Shown: piece by piece, positions 1-8,388 of the stretch | How the letters are laid out: the number at the start of each line of letters is the position of its first letter | Position numbering within the stretch: position 1 is the first letter of the stretch | Notes under the pieces: generated by a model | The model's input: the letters and a program-made list of their open reading frames with translations, nothing else | Databases searched by the model: none | Told to the model about the DNA's origin: nothing | DNA from: Arthrobacter terricola | GTDB lineage: Bacteria; Actinomycetota; Actinomycetes; Actinomycetales; Micrococcaceae | Reading direction: 5' to 3' | NCBI RefSeq assembly: GCF_004354015.1 | Contig: NZ_SMRU01000024.1 | Span: forward strand, 26,158 to 90,157 | DNA: 64,000 bases | Translations under genes and position numbers: made by a program

Positions 1-367
1 GGGGGTGGGGGTGCGGTTGGTGAAGTTGGTTGGGTTGGCCCGGTTGAGTGGGGTGCTGTTGGCTGGGGTGGGTTTGGGTGCTGCTGGCTAGGGCGGTTGG
101 TTGGGTTGGTCGTGGAGGTCCGACTTGTATTGCTCGGTCCAACTGACCCTTCGTCTTCGCACGTGGGCATGCCCAGTGCGGCCCTTCCCCAAGGAGCATG
201 CTCATCGTGAGGGTCGAGGAGTGGACATAGTGGCCTTATGTCCACTCCTTGAGGGCAGCGGAGAGCATGTCCCGTCGCTAGCCAAGCCCGCTGTTAGCCG
301 ATGTCGCTGATGGACCGATGCCACGTGTTAGCCGATACCGCAACGGGCCTTGCGCTTCGGGGATGGA
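1..367. other. Non-coding left edge: G/T-rich tract, hairpin, spaced repeat
   Basis: No convincing gene. Bases 1-118 are extremely G/T-rich on the plus strand. One frame is open to a TAG at 89-91 and could be the last 29 codons of a gene starting outside the window, but composition alone could explain it. Bases 217-229 and 237-249 form a perfect 13-bp inverted repeat with a 7-base loop. GTTAGCCGAT occurs at 293-302 and again at 327-336. This mix of hairpin and spaced direct repeats resembles the edge of a lost mobile element, but no transposase is visible. Confidence 0.4.
217..249. repeat. Perfect 13-bp inverted repeat (hairpin)
   Basis: Arms AGGAGTGGACATA (217-229) and TATGTCCACTCCT (237-249) pair perfectly around a 7-base loop. 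No T-run follows, so a rho-independent terminator is possible but not supported by the usual tail. It could equally be an operator or an element end. Confidence 0.5.
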
Positions 368-691
368 TCAGCGCCAGCCGTTTACTGGCCAGGTCATGAA
401 CGCCGGTTCTTCGTAGGGATGGCTCGAGCGCAGCGCCCCAATAACGGCGTGGAGCATTTGCTCTTCAACCACGCACTCGATCCTGATCTCCGGCACCGTT
501 TCACCGTGTCCCACGGTTCCAAGGAAGGGGTGTGCGCCGGGTAAAGGTGTGAATCGTCCGGTGCCCGCTGTGGTGAAGAAACAATGCGAATAGTCGCCGA
601 TTTTCCCGGCCCCGGCATCGCCGATCGCGGCCAAAAGGGCCTCGCTGTGAGAGTCGGGAACGTAGACCACAAGAGCATGAAGTTGGCTCAT
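368..691 (-). CDS. NIF3 insert-domain-like (PII/CutA-fold) small protein
   Basis: A 107-residue protein with no signal peptide or membrane segment. Near its C-terminus it carries SSHPYEEPAF, the hallmark of the PII/CutA-like domain inserted in NIF3/YqfO-family proteins; free-standing versions of about 100 residues are common in bacteria. The N-terminal strand (LHALVVYVP) and the GDYSHCFFTTAGTGRF segment, matching the 'GxYxxCsF...G.G.F.P' pattern, also fit. The biochemical role of stand-alone versions is not established; binding of a small ligand or metal is only inferred from the fold. The gene is monocistronic, and its upstream region (692-760) holds two direct repeats. Confidence 0.8.
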   Translation of the reverse strand: MSQLHALVVYVPDSHSEALLAAIGDAGAGKIGDYSHCFFTTAGTGRFTPLPGAHPFLGTVGHGETVPEIRIECVVEEQMLHAVIGALRSSHPYEEPAFMTWPVNGWR

Positions 692-715
692 GGTTCCATC
701 CTGCCAGTGGCCAGG

Positions 716-750
716 AAAAACAGGTCAGCGGATTGTTTAAAAACAGGTCA
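716..750. repeat. 12-bp direct repeat upstream of the NIF3-like gene
   Basis: AAAAACAGGTCA occurs at 716-727 and again at 739-750, a 23-bp period (about two helical turns). It lies just upstream of the minus-strand gene starting at 691, so it may be a pair of regulator half-sites. No cognate regulator is adjacent. Confidence 0.45.
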
Positions 751-804
751 AAGGATGGTTTTTGATCTCCATTGCCAAACTGCAAATCCCAGCGGACGAT
801 GGGT

Positions 805-927
805 ATGTACACCGATTGGGGCAATCTCAAGATTGTGAGCCGCTGGGCCTGGTTTCGGGGCTGGACCCAGCAGTTCAACGGTGTGCCGGAGGAATGGGCG
901 CATTGGGGGCGTCCATTTTTACGTTAA
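805..927 (+). CDS. Possible Trp-rich 40-residue small protein
   Basis: An ATG-initiated frame of 40 codons ending in TAA. The predicted peptide is strikingly rich in aromatic residues, with six tryptophans (for example TDWGN, SRWAWFRGW, EEWAHWGR), and basic at its C-terminus. A weak purine-rich stretch (GGACGATGGG) precedes the ATG. It sits in an otherwise empty 330-base gap between the NIF3-like gene and tRNA-Ser. I do not recognise a family. The composition is unlike a random frame of G+C-rich DNA, but it may be chance. Confidence 0.3.
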   Translation: MYTDWGNLKIVSRWAWFRGWTQQFNGVPEEWAHWGRPFLR

Positions 928-1023
928 AGGCCAAGAAGGTCCGGGTTGACGTCATGGATCGGTCGATTGGGCGATGCCGAAAATCTCGGGTACAGTGGAG
1001 TCTGCTTTTGATTCAGAAGCAAT

Positions 1024-1108
1024 GGAGAATTCGCCTAGCGGCCTATGGCGCACGCCTGGAACGCGTGTTGGGTTAACGCCCTCGGGGGTTCAAATCCCCC
1101 ATTCTCCG
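1024..1108 (+). tRNA. tRNA-Ser (anticodon GGA)
   Basis: The acceptor stem pairs GGAGAAT (1024-1030) with ATTCTCC (1101-1107), discriminator G at 1108. The anticodon stem CACGC/GCGTG encloses loop CTGGAAC with anticodon GGA at 1058-1060. A long variable arm, typical of class II tRNAs, precedes the T arm (GGGGGTTCAAATCCCCC). CCA is not encoded. It reads UCC/UCU serine codons. Confidence 0.96.
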
Positions 1109-1113
1109 CGTTT

Positions 1114-1146
1114 TGGCCCCGGTCCTCGGACCGGGGCCTTTTGCGT
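1114..1146 (+). terminator. Rho-independent terminator after tRNA-Ser
   Basis: GGCCCCGGTCC and its complement ACCGGGGCC form a G+C-rich stem around TCGG, followed by TTTTGCG. Its position directly after the tRNA supports tRNA transcription termination. Confidence 0.85.
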
Positions 1147-1236
1147 TCCGGTGTACATCTTTCCTTGTGACTTGGGCTTGTTTCTGAAACCGGCGCTTGA
1201 AGCGAGGGGATGTGAAACAAGCGCCGCGAACTACCC

Positions 1237-2136
1237 TTACATCCGCTCCGCAGCAACCCGTTCCAGTACTTCACGGCAGGCACGGATTGCCGGATGGATG
1301 CGGCCGGCGGTGCGCGTCGACGTGAACACGGTCCGCTCTGGAAGTCCAGGCAGGTCCAGCAAGCGTACGGGCGCGACACCGCCAGCCCAGACGAGGTCCG
1401 GCAAGAGGCCGACTGCATTGCCGGACGAGATCAGGCGGATCTGGGCCTGGAGATCGGCGGTTTCATAACGTACATCAGGCTCGAAACCGGCGGAGCGGCA
1501 GGCTTGTTCGGCCCAGTGCCTCGACGCCGCGCCATGTGGTTCCATTACCCACGCCATCGAGGCTGTATCTGCGAGGGAAGAGATCGGTTTGCCGCCGAGA
1601 TCAGTGCGCGGAGCAGCTAGCCGGATGGGATCCTTGGCCAGGATGGCGCGGTCGAGTCCGGGGTGGTGCGGCGCCGCATGGCCGGGGTATTGCTCGGCCA
1701 CCACGATGTCGAAATCGCGTGCCCACGTTTCGTATAGGGCTGTCTCGGGTTCTCGCTGGGTCATTTCCACGCGGACCTCGGGATACTCGATCGACATGAT
1801 GGTGAGGAAGTCCGGCATCAGTGCCAGTGCGGCGGTTTGGAAAACGGCCAGCCTGACCGTGCCCGTCACCGTGGTCAGCGACGCGGCCAGGTCCGTCTCT
1901 GCACGTTCCAGCGTCGCCAACAAGGCGGCCGCGTGCTCCGCGAGGATCTCGGCCTGTGGAGTGAGCTGCACCCGACGCCCGGATTTGCGAAGGAGCTTCA
2001 CCCCGGCTTCCTTCTCCAGCAAAGTGAGCTGCTGCGAGACCGACGACGGGCTGTACTTCATCGCGTCCGCCACTTCGGCGAGGGTTCCCCTGATCTTCAA
2101 CTCGTGCAGCAACCGCAGCCTGCGCACATCCAGCAT
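1237..2136 (-). CDS. LysR-family regulator, probable regulator of putA
   Basis: A 299-residue LysR-type regulator. Residues about 3-60 form the winged helix-turn-helix (GTLAEVADAM, SPSSVSQQL, LLEKEAGVKLL) and the remainder the periplasmic-binding-like effector domain. It is transcribed divergently from putA with only about 125 bases between. LysR-type proteins usually control the divergent gene, so this is probably the proline-responsive activator of putA. PutA here lacks the ribbon-helix-helix repressor domain of enteric PutA, so an external regulator is expected. The effector is inferred, not seen. Confidence 0.9.
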   Translation of the reverse strand: MLDVRRLRLLHELKIRGTLAEVADAMKYSPSSVSQQLTLLEKEAGVKLLRKSGRRVQLTPQAEILAEHAAALLATLERAETDLAASLTTVTGTVRLAVFQTAALALMPDFLTIMSIEYPEVRVEMTQREPETALYETWARDFDIVVAEQYPGHAAPHHPGLDRAILAKDPIRLAAPRTDLGGKPISSLADTASMAWVMEPHGAASRHWAEQACRSAGFEPDVRYETADLQAQIRLISSGNAVGLLPDLVWAGGVAPVRLLDLPGLPERTVFTSTRTAGRIHPAIRACREVLERVAAERM

Positions 2137-2177
2137 TCCGGCCCCTCCAGAAGGATCGATTTTTCTAATGAATATTC

Positions 2178-2201
2178 TTAAGGAAAGATCACTTTTCCTA
2201 A
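2178..2201. promoter_or_regulatory. Imperfect palindrome in the LysR/putA intergenic region
   Basis: TTAAGGAAA-gatcac-TTTTCCTAA is an almost symmetrical site between the divergent genes, in an A/T-rich pocket unlike the surrounding DNA. It is a plausible binding site for the adjacent LysR protein. Confidence 0.45.
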
Positions 2202-2261
2202 TCTGATTCTAGATCCATACTGATGGAAGCAAGGCTCTCTGCACCAAAAGGAATGAAGCGC

Positions 2262-5200
2262 ATGAGTACATCAACCAGGGATTCAAGCATCGACGCAAAA
2301 GTCTCCCCGGACTCCGAACACCTCCAGGAACTGGCCCACGAAGCCATCCGCCTGGTCCGCCACTGGCTCACCGAAGCCTCGAAAGTGCCGGTGGACATTT
2401 CCGCCCAGCGACTCGCCGGAGTCCTGAAGGACCCGAACGGCCTGGACTTCACCGTGGGATTCGTCGACGGCGTCATCCGCCCTGAGGACCTGTCTGTCGC
2501 CGCCCGGAACCTCGCCAAGCTGGCGCCGAAGGTCCCGACCTTCCTGCCCTGGTACATGCGCGCAGCTGTGCGGACCGGCGGGATCATGGCTCCGGTGCTG
2601 CCGCAGGTAGTGATCCCGATCGCCCGAAAAGTGCTCCGTGACATGGTGGGGCACCTGATCGTGGATGCGACGGACGCCAAGCTCGGCCCGGCCATCGCCA
2701 AGATCAAGCAAAACGGCGTCCACCTGAACGTGAACCTCCTTGGCGAAGCAGTCCTGGGCGAACACGAAGCCAACCGCAGGCTCGAGGGGACCCTGAAGCT
2801 CCTGGCGCGTGACGACGTCGACTACGTCTCCATCAAGGAATCCTCCACGGTGGCGCCGCACTCGCTCTGGGCGTTCGACGAAGCCGTGGAGCACGTCGTG
2901 GAGAAGCTCACCCCGCTCTATGAGCTCGCCGCGTCGTTCCCGAAGCCCAAGTTCATCAACCTGGACATGGAGGAATACAAGGACCTCAGCCTCACCATGG
3001 CTGTGTTCACCCGGATCTTGGACAAGCCGGAGTTCAAGAACCTGGAGGCCGGCATCGTGCTTCAGGCCTACCTTCCCGACGCCTTGTCCGCCATGCAGGA
3101 ATTGCAGGCCTGGGCCGCGGCCCGGCGGGCGAGCGGCGGCGCACCCATCAAGGTGCGCGTCGTAAAGGGCGCCAACCTTCCGATGGAACATGTCCAGTCC
3201 TCCATCCAAGGCTGGCCGCTCGCGACGTGGGGAACCAAGCAGGATTCGGACACCAACTACAAACGTGTCCTCAACTACGCTTTGACGCCGGAACACATTG
3301 ACGGTGTCCGGATCGGCGTCGCCGGCCACAACCTTTTCGACGTCGCGCTCGCGTGGCTGCTCGCGAAGGAGCGCAACGTCACGGACGGCATCGAGTTCGA
3401 GATGCTCCTTGGCATGGCTACCGGCCAGGCGACAGCCGTCCGCAAGGACGTCGGCAGCCTTTTGCTGTACACGCCGGTTGTGCACCCGGGCGAGTTCGAC
3501 GTCGCGATCGCCTACTTGATCCGCCGGCTTGAAGAAGGCGCGAGCCAGGACAACTTCATGTCCGCGGTCTTCGAACTCAGCCAGAACGAAGCGCTATTCG
3601 AACGCGAAAAGGAGCGCTTCCTTGCCTCCCTCGCGCAGTTGGACCACGCAGTCCCGGCGCCTAACCGCACGCAGGATCGCAGCAAGCCGGCGGCAGCGGC
3701 CCCGAACCAACGCTTCGCGAACACCCCGGACACGGACCCCGCTTTGCCCGCCAACCGGGCCTGGGGCCGCGCTATCCTTGATCGCGTCCCCGGATCCACG
3801 GCAGGCGACGTCATCGTGGAAGCCAGCAAAGTCCACGACTCCCTGGAACTCGAACGCATCATCACGGCTACTGTCGAAGCCGGCGAAAAATGGGGTGCCA
3901 TGCCCGCCGCTGAGCGGGCCGCCATCCTGCACCGCGCCGGGGATGTCCTCGAATCCCGCAGGGCCGAGCTCCTCGAGGTCATGGCTTCGGAGACGGGCAA
4001 GACCATCGAGCAAGGCGACCCTGAAGTCAGCGAAGCAATCGACTTCGCGCACTTCTACGCCGAACGCGCCAAGGACCTGGAAACGGTCGACGGCGCCACG
4101 TTCGTCCCAGCCAAACTCACCGTTGTGACTCCGCCGTGGAACTTCCCGGTGGCGATTCCCGCGGGGTCCACGCTCGCGGCACTCGCGGCGGGTTCCGGCG
4201 TCGTGATCAAGCCTGCAAAGCAAGCCCGACGCTCCGGCTCCGTCATGGTCGAGGCACTGTGGGAAGCCGGGGTGCCTCGAGAGGTGCTGGCCTTGGTGCA
4301 GTTGGAGGAACGCGAGCTGGGGACGCAGCTGGTGTCGCACCCGAGCGTCGATCGCGTGATCCTCACGGGCGGTTACGAGACCGCGGAATTGTTCCGTTCG
4401 TTCCGGCAAGACCTGCCGCTGCTCGCGGAAACGTCTGGCAAGAACGCCATTATCGTGACGCCTCACGCGGACCTCGACCTGGCCGCGAAGGATGTAGTGA
4501 ACTCGGCCTTCGGGCATGCCGGTCAAAAATGTTCCGCGGCATCGCTCGTAATCCTGGTGGGCTCAGTGGCTACCTCCGCGCGTTTCCACAACCAGCTGAT
4601 CGACGCGACCCGCTCGCTCAAAGTGGGCTACCCCGAACAGGCCACCACCCAAATGGGCCCGATCATTGAACCGGCCAACGGCAAGCTCCTCAACGCGCTG
4701 ACCACGCTCGGCGAGGGCGAAACCTGGGCAGTGAAACCCGAAAAGCTCGACGAAACCGGGCGCTTGTGGTCGCCCGGCATCCGTCACGGGGTCAAGCGCG
4801 GCTCGTACTTCCACCTGACCGAGTTCTTCGGTCCGGTCCTGGGCGTCATGACGGCAGCAACCCTGGAAGAAGCGATCGCCATCCAGAACGAGATCGAATA
4901 CGGCCTCACCGCTGGGCTGCATTCGCTTGATTCCGCCGAAATGGGCGTCTGGCTGGACACCATCCAGGCCGGAAACCTGTACGTGAACCGAGGTATTACC
5001 GGCGCAATCGTGCAGCGCCAACCGTTCGGTGGCTGGAAGAAATCCGCTGTGGGCGCCGGAACCAAGGCCGGCGGTCCCAACTACCTGGTCGGTTTGGGTA
5101 GCTGGCTGCCGGGCGAACCCGGTGCCAAGCCCGGCGCCACGCTCAAGGGGAGTGCGGCATCAATCCTCGCTGCGGCCAAGGCCTCCGGTGTTGAGGCGCA

Positions 5201-5729
5201 CGACGCCGACACACTGCAGAAAGCCCTCTTCAGCGATGCCGCGGCCTGGGCCACGGAATTCGGCACGCGCAAGGACGTCTCCGGCTTGACCGCCGAGCGC
5301 AACGTCTTTAGGTACCGCGCGGTTCCGGTCACGATCCGCCTGTCCGAGGGGGAGAAACTCGTGGACCTGCTTCGAGTCGTGGCAGCCGGGGCTGTGGCGG
5401 GGTCGGCACTCACGGTGTCCTCCGCCGTCGAACTCCCCGAAGCGGTTGTTGCGGCGTTCGCAGGACTGGGGGTTACCACCCGCATCCAGTCCGACGCCGA
5501 ATGGCTGGCTTATGCCGCCGGGCTCGGCGGCGGCCGAATCAGGCTCATTGGTGGCGATAGCCGCGAGTTGAGTGCAGCAACCGACGGCCGTCCCGACGTC
5601 GCGATCTACCACGGTACGGTGACTCCGGCCGGCCGCATCGAGATGCTGCCGTTCCTGCACGAACAGGCGATCAGCATCACCGCCCACCGCTTCGGCACTC
5701 CGAACCACCTTTCGGATGCCCTGATCTAA
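2262..5729 (+). CDS. putA: Bifunctional proline dehydrogenase / L-glutamate-5-semialdehyde dehydrogenase PutA
   Basis: A 1155-residue enzyme oxidising proline to P5C (FAD-dependent barrel, about residues 30-450) and then to glutamate (NAD-dependent aldehyde dehydrogenase, about 490-1000). The catalytic pair is visible: Glu723 in LLAETSGKNA and Cys757 in HAGQKCSAAS. The barrel shows NLDMEEYKDLS and the RVVKGANL motif. I chose the ATG at 2262 because AAAAGGA lies 9 bases upstream; an earlier ATG at 2223 lacks a site. There is no N-terminal ribbon-helix-helix domain, so it should be a pure enzyme. The C-terminal ~150 residues are a degenerate ALDH-like tail seen in long PutAs. A divergent LysR gene is the likely regulator. 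Confidence 0.97.
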   Translation: MSTSTRDSSIDAKVSPDSEHLQELAHEAIRLVRHWLTEASKVPVDISAQRLAGVLKDPNGLDFTVGFVDGVIRPEDLSVAARNLAKLAPKVPTFLPWYMRAAVRTGGIMAPVLPQVVIPIARKVLRDMVGHLIVDATDAKLGPAIAKIKQNGVHLNVNLLGEAVLGEHEANRRLEGTLKLLARDDVDYVSIKESSTVAPHSLWAFDEAVEHVVEKLTPLYELAASFPKPKFINLDMEEYKDLSLTMAVFTRILDKPEFKNLEAGIVLQAYLPDALSAMQELQAWAAARRASGGAPIKVRVVKGANLPMEHVQSSIQGWPLATWGTKQDSDTNYKRVLNYALTPEHIDGVRIGVAGHNLFDVALAWLLAKERNVTDGIEFEMLLGMATGQATAVRKDVGSLLLYTPVVHPGEFDVAIAYLIRRLEEGASQDNFMSAVFELSQNEALFEREKERFLASLAQLDHAVPAPNRTQDRSKPAAAAPNQRFANTPDTDPALPANRAWGRAILDRVPGSTAGDVIVEASKVHDSLELERIITATVEAGEKWGAMPAAERAAILHRAGDVLESRRAELLEVMASETGKTIEQGDPEVSEAIDFAHFYAERAKDLETVDGATFVPAKLTVVTPPWNFPVAIPAGSTLAALAAGSGVVIKPAKQARRSGSVMVEALWEAGVPREVLALVQLEERELGTQLVSHPSVDRVILTGGYETAELFRSFRQDLPLLAETSGKNAIIVTPHADLDLAAKDVVNSAFGHAGQKCSAASLVILVGSVATSARFHNQLIDATRSLKVGYPEQATTQMGPIIEPANGKLLNALTTLGEGETWAVKPEKLDETGRLWSPGIRHGVKRGSYFHLTEFFGPVLGVMTAATLEEAIAIQNEIEYGLTAGLHSLDSAEMGVWLDTIQAGNLYVNRGITGAIVQRQPFGGWKKSAVGAGTKAGGPNYLVGLGSWLPGEPGAKPGATLKGSAASILAAAKASGVEAHDADTLQKALFSDAAAWATEFGTRKDVSGLTAERNVFRYRAVPVTIRLSEGEKLVDLLRVVAAGAVAGSALTVSSAVELPEAVVAAFAGLGVTTRIQSDAEWLAYAAGLGGGRIRLIGGDSRELSAATDGRPDVAIYHGTVTPAGRIEMLPFLHEQAISITAHRFGTPNHLSDALI

Positions 5730-5742
5730 GCCCTTCCACCTA

Positions 5743-5806
5743 GAGTTTGTGTACAGATCTTGACCCCTAAGGGCCATCTTTAAGGGCGTTATCTGTACAC
5801 AAACTC
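5743..5806. repeat. Palindromic element, copy 1
   Basis: A perfect 16-bp inverted repeat: left arm GAGTTTGTGTACAGAT at 5743-5758, complement at 5791-5806. The 32-base loop contains CTTTAAGGG. The same arms and right flank (ACTCCGGGG) recur at 6748-6806. It lies between the stop codons of putA and the MpaB-like gene, so it may also act as a bidirectional terminator. Confidence 0.85.
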
Positions 5807-5811
5807 CGGGG

Positions 5812-6723
5812 TCAGGCTTCGTAGCCGAGGCGCTTCAGGCGGTCGCGGGCGGATTGCTCGCTTGGGCCGACGCGGCCCAAAGACAAACGCACAAAGGCCA
5901 GCACGACCCGCGCCGCAAACACTGACGGCAGGGGGATCGGGCCAAAATGGGCCTTCTCCAACCCCAGCAACTCCCGGTAGCGCGGCTCAATGCTCGCGAC
6001 CGCCGCCGCGAACAAGATCCGGTAACCGGGCAGCAAGGACGGCTTCAGCGGCGGATTCCTAATGAACTCGACCGTTTCCCTCAATCGATGGTCCGCACGA
6101 AGCTGCCCGGAGTCGAACCACTTATCCATCTCGGCCGACACTTCCGCGAGGCTCAACGGCGGATCCTCGACCCCCATAAGCCGACCGGCCTGCGCCCATT
6201 CGCGGATGTATGCGTCGGCACCTCCGGGGACCGCTCCGCCCCAGATCCGATGGGCGGCCGTGAATGAATCCGCATAAGCCACATGCACCCAGCGAAGAAG
6301 CTCCGGATCATTCGCCCAGTAGTCCCGCGTGTGGCCGTTGGTGTCCACGTAGCTGCCCTTGACGGAATCGTGGACCTTCCGCACAAAGTGGGTGGCTGTG
6401 TGGGCTGCGTCCATCGAGCCATACGTCACCGTGAAAATCCAACGAATCGTATTGGCCAGCCGGCCGAGCGGATCCCGCTTGAATCCCGAATGGTCGTAAA
6501 CCCCCGCCAATGCGCCTGGGTGCAAGGACTGCATGAGGAGCACGCGGATCCCGGCGACCATCGTGGACATCGACCCGTGCACCGCCCAGACGGCCGAACC
6601 GGGAAGGTGATAGCCGGCGTCGTTCCCGTCCGCGAGGCGGAGCACCCAGTCAGGCGTGGACTGCGGATGACCCGTAAAAGTCATCCGCAGTTCGGTTTGC
6701 CACTTCTTGGTGAAGCCGACCAT
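5812..6723 (-). CDS. Oxygenase MpaB / DUF2236 family protein
   Basis: A 303-residue member of the DUF2236 family, which contains the fungal MpaB oxygenase and bacterial latex-clearing-protein-like haem enzymes. Characteristic segments are LHPGALAGVYDHS, DPLGRLANTIRWI, YGSMDAAH and VRKVHDSVKG; conserved Arg and His residues in these are expected haem or substrate contacts. The open frame extends upstream to 6804 through a palindromic repeat. That extension is repeat sequence, so I placed the start at the ATG at 6723. The gene is bracketed by two copies of the same palindromic element. Substrate unknown. Confidence 0.8.
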   Translation of the reverse strand: MVGFTKKWQTELRMTFTGHPQSTPDWVLRLADGNDAGYHLPGSAVWAVHGSMSTMVAGIRVLLMQSLHPGALAGVYDHSGFKRDPLGRLANTIRWIFTVTYGSMDAAHTATHFVRKVHDSVKGSYVDTNGHTRDYWANDPELLRWVHVAYADSFTAAHRIWGGAVPGGADAYIREWAQAGRLMGVEDPPLSLAEVSAEMDKWFDSGQLRADHRLRETVEFIRNPPLKPSLLPGYRILFAAAVASIEPRYRELLGLEKAHFGPIPLPSVFAARVVLAFVRLSLGRVGPSEQSARDRLKRLGYEA

Positions 6724-6747
6724 GAAGATATTGGACCTTGCTTCGGC

Positions 6748-6806
6748 GTTTGTGTACAGATGATGCCCTGTAAAAGCCGCTTTAAGGGTGTGATCTGTAC
6801 ACAAAC
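6748..6806. repeat. Palindromic element, copy 2
   Basis: Arms GTTTGTGTACAGAT (6748-6761) and its complement (6793-6806) pair perfectly over 14 bp around a 31-base loop that again contains CTTTAAGGG. The right flank ACTCCGGGG is shared with copy 1. This copy lies just upstream of the MpaB-like start, in the same orientation as copy 1. Confidence 0.85.
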
Positions 6807-6846
6807 TCCGGGGCGCGGGCGGGGTTAGGGAGGGTGAGGCTCCGGG

Positions 6847-8292
6847 TTAGGGGGTACGACGGCGGCGGGCCGGGGACGCTGCCACCAGCAGGGCGGCGAT
6901 TGCCACCGCCGCGCTCAGGACCAGCCCGGGCCGGTATTGATCGAGCATTGCCGCGGCGCTGACCGTGCCACCGGACCCGCCAGCGTTGCCGCCGCTCACG
7001 ATGGCGGTTGTCACGGCAAGGACCAAGGCAGCACCCACCTGCGTGCTGGTCTGGATAAGCCCGGCAGCCAGTCCTTGCTCCGAATCCCGGATGCCTGCGG
7101 TGGCCTGGACGTTGATGGACGGGAAGGCCAAAGCGAACCCGATGCCCAGGAGGATGACCGACGGCAGGATATCCAGCACGTAGTTCGGTGAGGTACCGAC
7201 GCGCAGGAACAGGACGTACCCCAATCCCAGGGCGGTGAGTCCGGTGAGGATCAGCTTGGGCGCACCGAACTTGTCGATGAACCGGTCCGCGAACGGGGCA
7301 CTGCTCGCAACCAGAAGGCCTGTGGGGAGCAAGGCCAACGCCATTGCCAGCGGAGACCAGCCGAGCACCGACTGCAGGAACATCGTCAGGATGAACTGGA
7401 AGCTCAAGTAGGACCCGAAGAGACCGATAGCGCTCAAATTGGCGCGGGCCACCCATCCTTCGCGCAGGATGCCGAAACGGATAAGCGGGTGCTTGACGCG
7501 GTTCTCGATGACGGCAAAGGTTGCCAGCACGGCTGCGGAGATGGCGAATCCGGCGATTGTTGCCACAGATCCCCAACCCTTTTCCGGAGCTGAAACCAGT
7601 GTGTATACGAGGCCGAGCATGCCGAGCGCGAGGGTGACGGCGCCCCAGATATCGTGCCCGCTGTTGTGCGCGGACGGCTTGTCCTTGGGGATAAACCTCA
7701 TGCCAAGCAACACGACTGCCACCGCGATCGGCACCGAAACCAGGAAGGTCCAGCGCCAGCTCAGGCTGGTCATGAGTCCGCCCACCACGAGGCCGAGCGA
7801 GAACCCGCTGGCACCGAAGGTGGTGAAGATGGACAAGGCCTTGTTGCGCTCGCGGCCTTCGGCGAAGTTGGTGGTGATGATCGAGAACCCGGTGGGGGCC
7901 GTGAATGCGGCCGCCAGTCCCTTGACGAAGCGTGTTGCGATCAGGAGGGTGGGGTCATCCACCAGCCCGCCCAAGAGTGAGGCGGCGGCGAAGATTGTCA
8001 GTGCGATCAGGAAGATCCGACGCCGGCCCAGCAGGTCCGCGAGCCGGCCGCCGAGCAGGAGGAGGCTACCGTAGCCGAGGACGTAGGCGGAGACAATCCA
8101 CTGCAGGGAATCGGTTCCGAGGTGCAGTTCGTGGCCGATGGAGGGGAGGGCGACCCCGACCATGGAGACATCGAGGCCATCCAGGGCCAGGACCGTGCAG
8201 ACCACCATGAGGAGCAGCCACTGGGCACGGGTCCAGCGGACGGCTGCGTGAAGCTGTTCGGCAGATCTAGTGAGGGTGCTTGGTGAAGTCAT
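6847..8292 (-). CDS. MFS drug:H+ antiporter, DHA2 (14-TM) type
   Basis: A 481-residue, highly hydrophobic major facilitator protein. Motif A-like GGRLADLLGRRR follows TM2, and ALDGLDVSMVGVALPSIG in TM1 is the usual DHA2 signature; length and hydrophobic segments fit 14 helices. The likely role is proton-driven export of a toxic compound. A MarR-family gene is divergent with a shared control region holding a perfect 12-bp palindrome, the classic repressor/efflux arrangement. Substrate cannot be told from sequence. Confidence 0.92.
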   Translation of the reverse strand: MTSPSTLTRSAEQLHAAVRWTRAQWLLLMVVCTVLALDGLDVSMVGVALPSIGHELHLGTDSLQWIVSAYVLGYGSLLLLGGRLADLLGRRRIFLIALTIFAAASLLGGLVDDPTLLIATRFVKGLAAAFTAPTGFSIITTNFAEGRERNKALSIFTTFGASGFSLGLVVGGLMTSLSWRWTFLVSVPIAVAVVLLGMRFIPKDKPSAHNSGHDIWGAVTLALGMLGLVYTLVSAPEKGWGSVATIAGFAISAAVLATFAVIENRVKHPLIRFGILREGWVARANLSAIGLFGSYLSFQFILTMFLQSVLGWSPLAMALALLPTGLLVASSAPFADRFIDKFGAPKLILTGLTALGLGYVLFLRVGTSPNYVLDILPSVILLGIGFALAFPSINVQATAGIRDSEQGLAAGLIQTSTQVGAALVLAVTTAIVSGGNAGGSGGTVSAAAMLDQYRPGLVLSAAVAIAALLVAASPARRRRTP

Positions 8293-8305
8293 GGCATCAA
8301 TCTAT

Positions 8306-8317
8306 ATGACGCGTCAT
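8306..8317. promoter_or_regulatory. Perfect palindrome, likely MarR operator
   Basis: ATGACGCGTCAT is a perfect 12-bp palindrome between the divergent efflux and MarR genes. An overlapping imperfect palindrome, TCATTCAATGA, lies at 8314-8324. Further ATGAC-type half-sites follow at about 8333 and 8348. Repression of both genes by the MarR protein is inferred. Confidence 0.6.
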
Positions 8318-8388
8318 TCAATGACAAGGAATATGACTGGGAATCTTATGACGTGGACTTTAATTGGCCTGTCGACTAGAATGGGGCC

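Noticed and set aside
2283..3485. Long antisense frame of 400 codons inside putA
   Set aside because: High-GC shadow of the third-codon pattern of putA; no start signal or family features.
6724..6804. N-terminal extension of the MpaB-like protein to 6804
   Set aside because: The extra codons are the palindromic repeat element, not homologous coding sequence.
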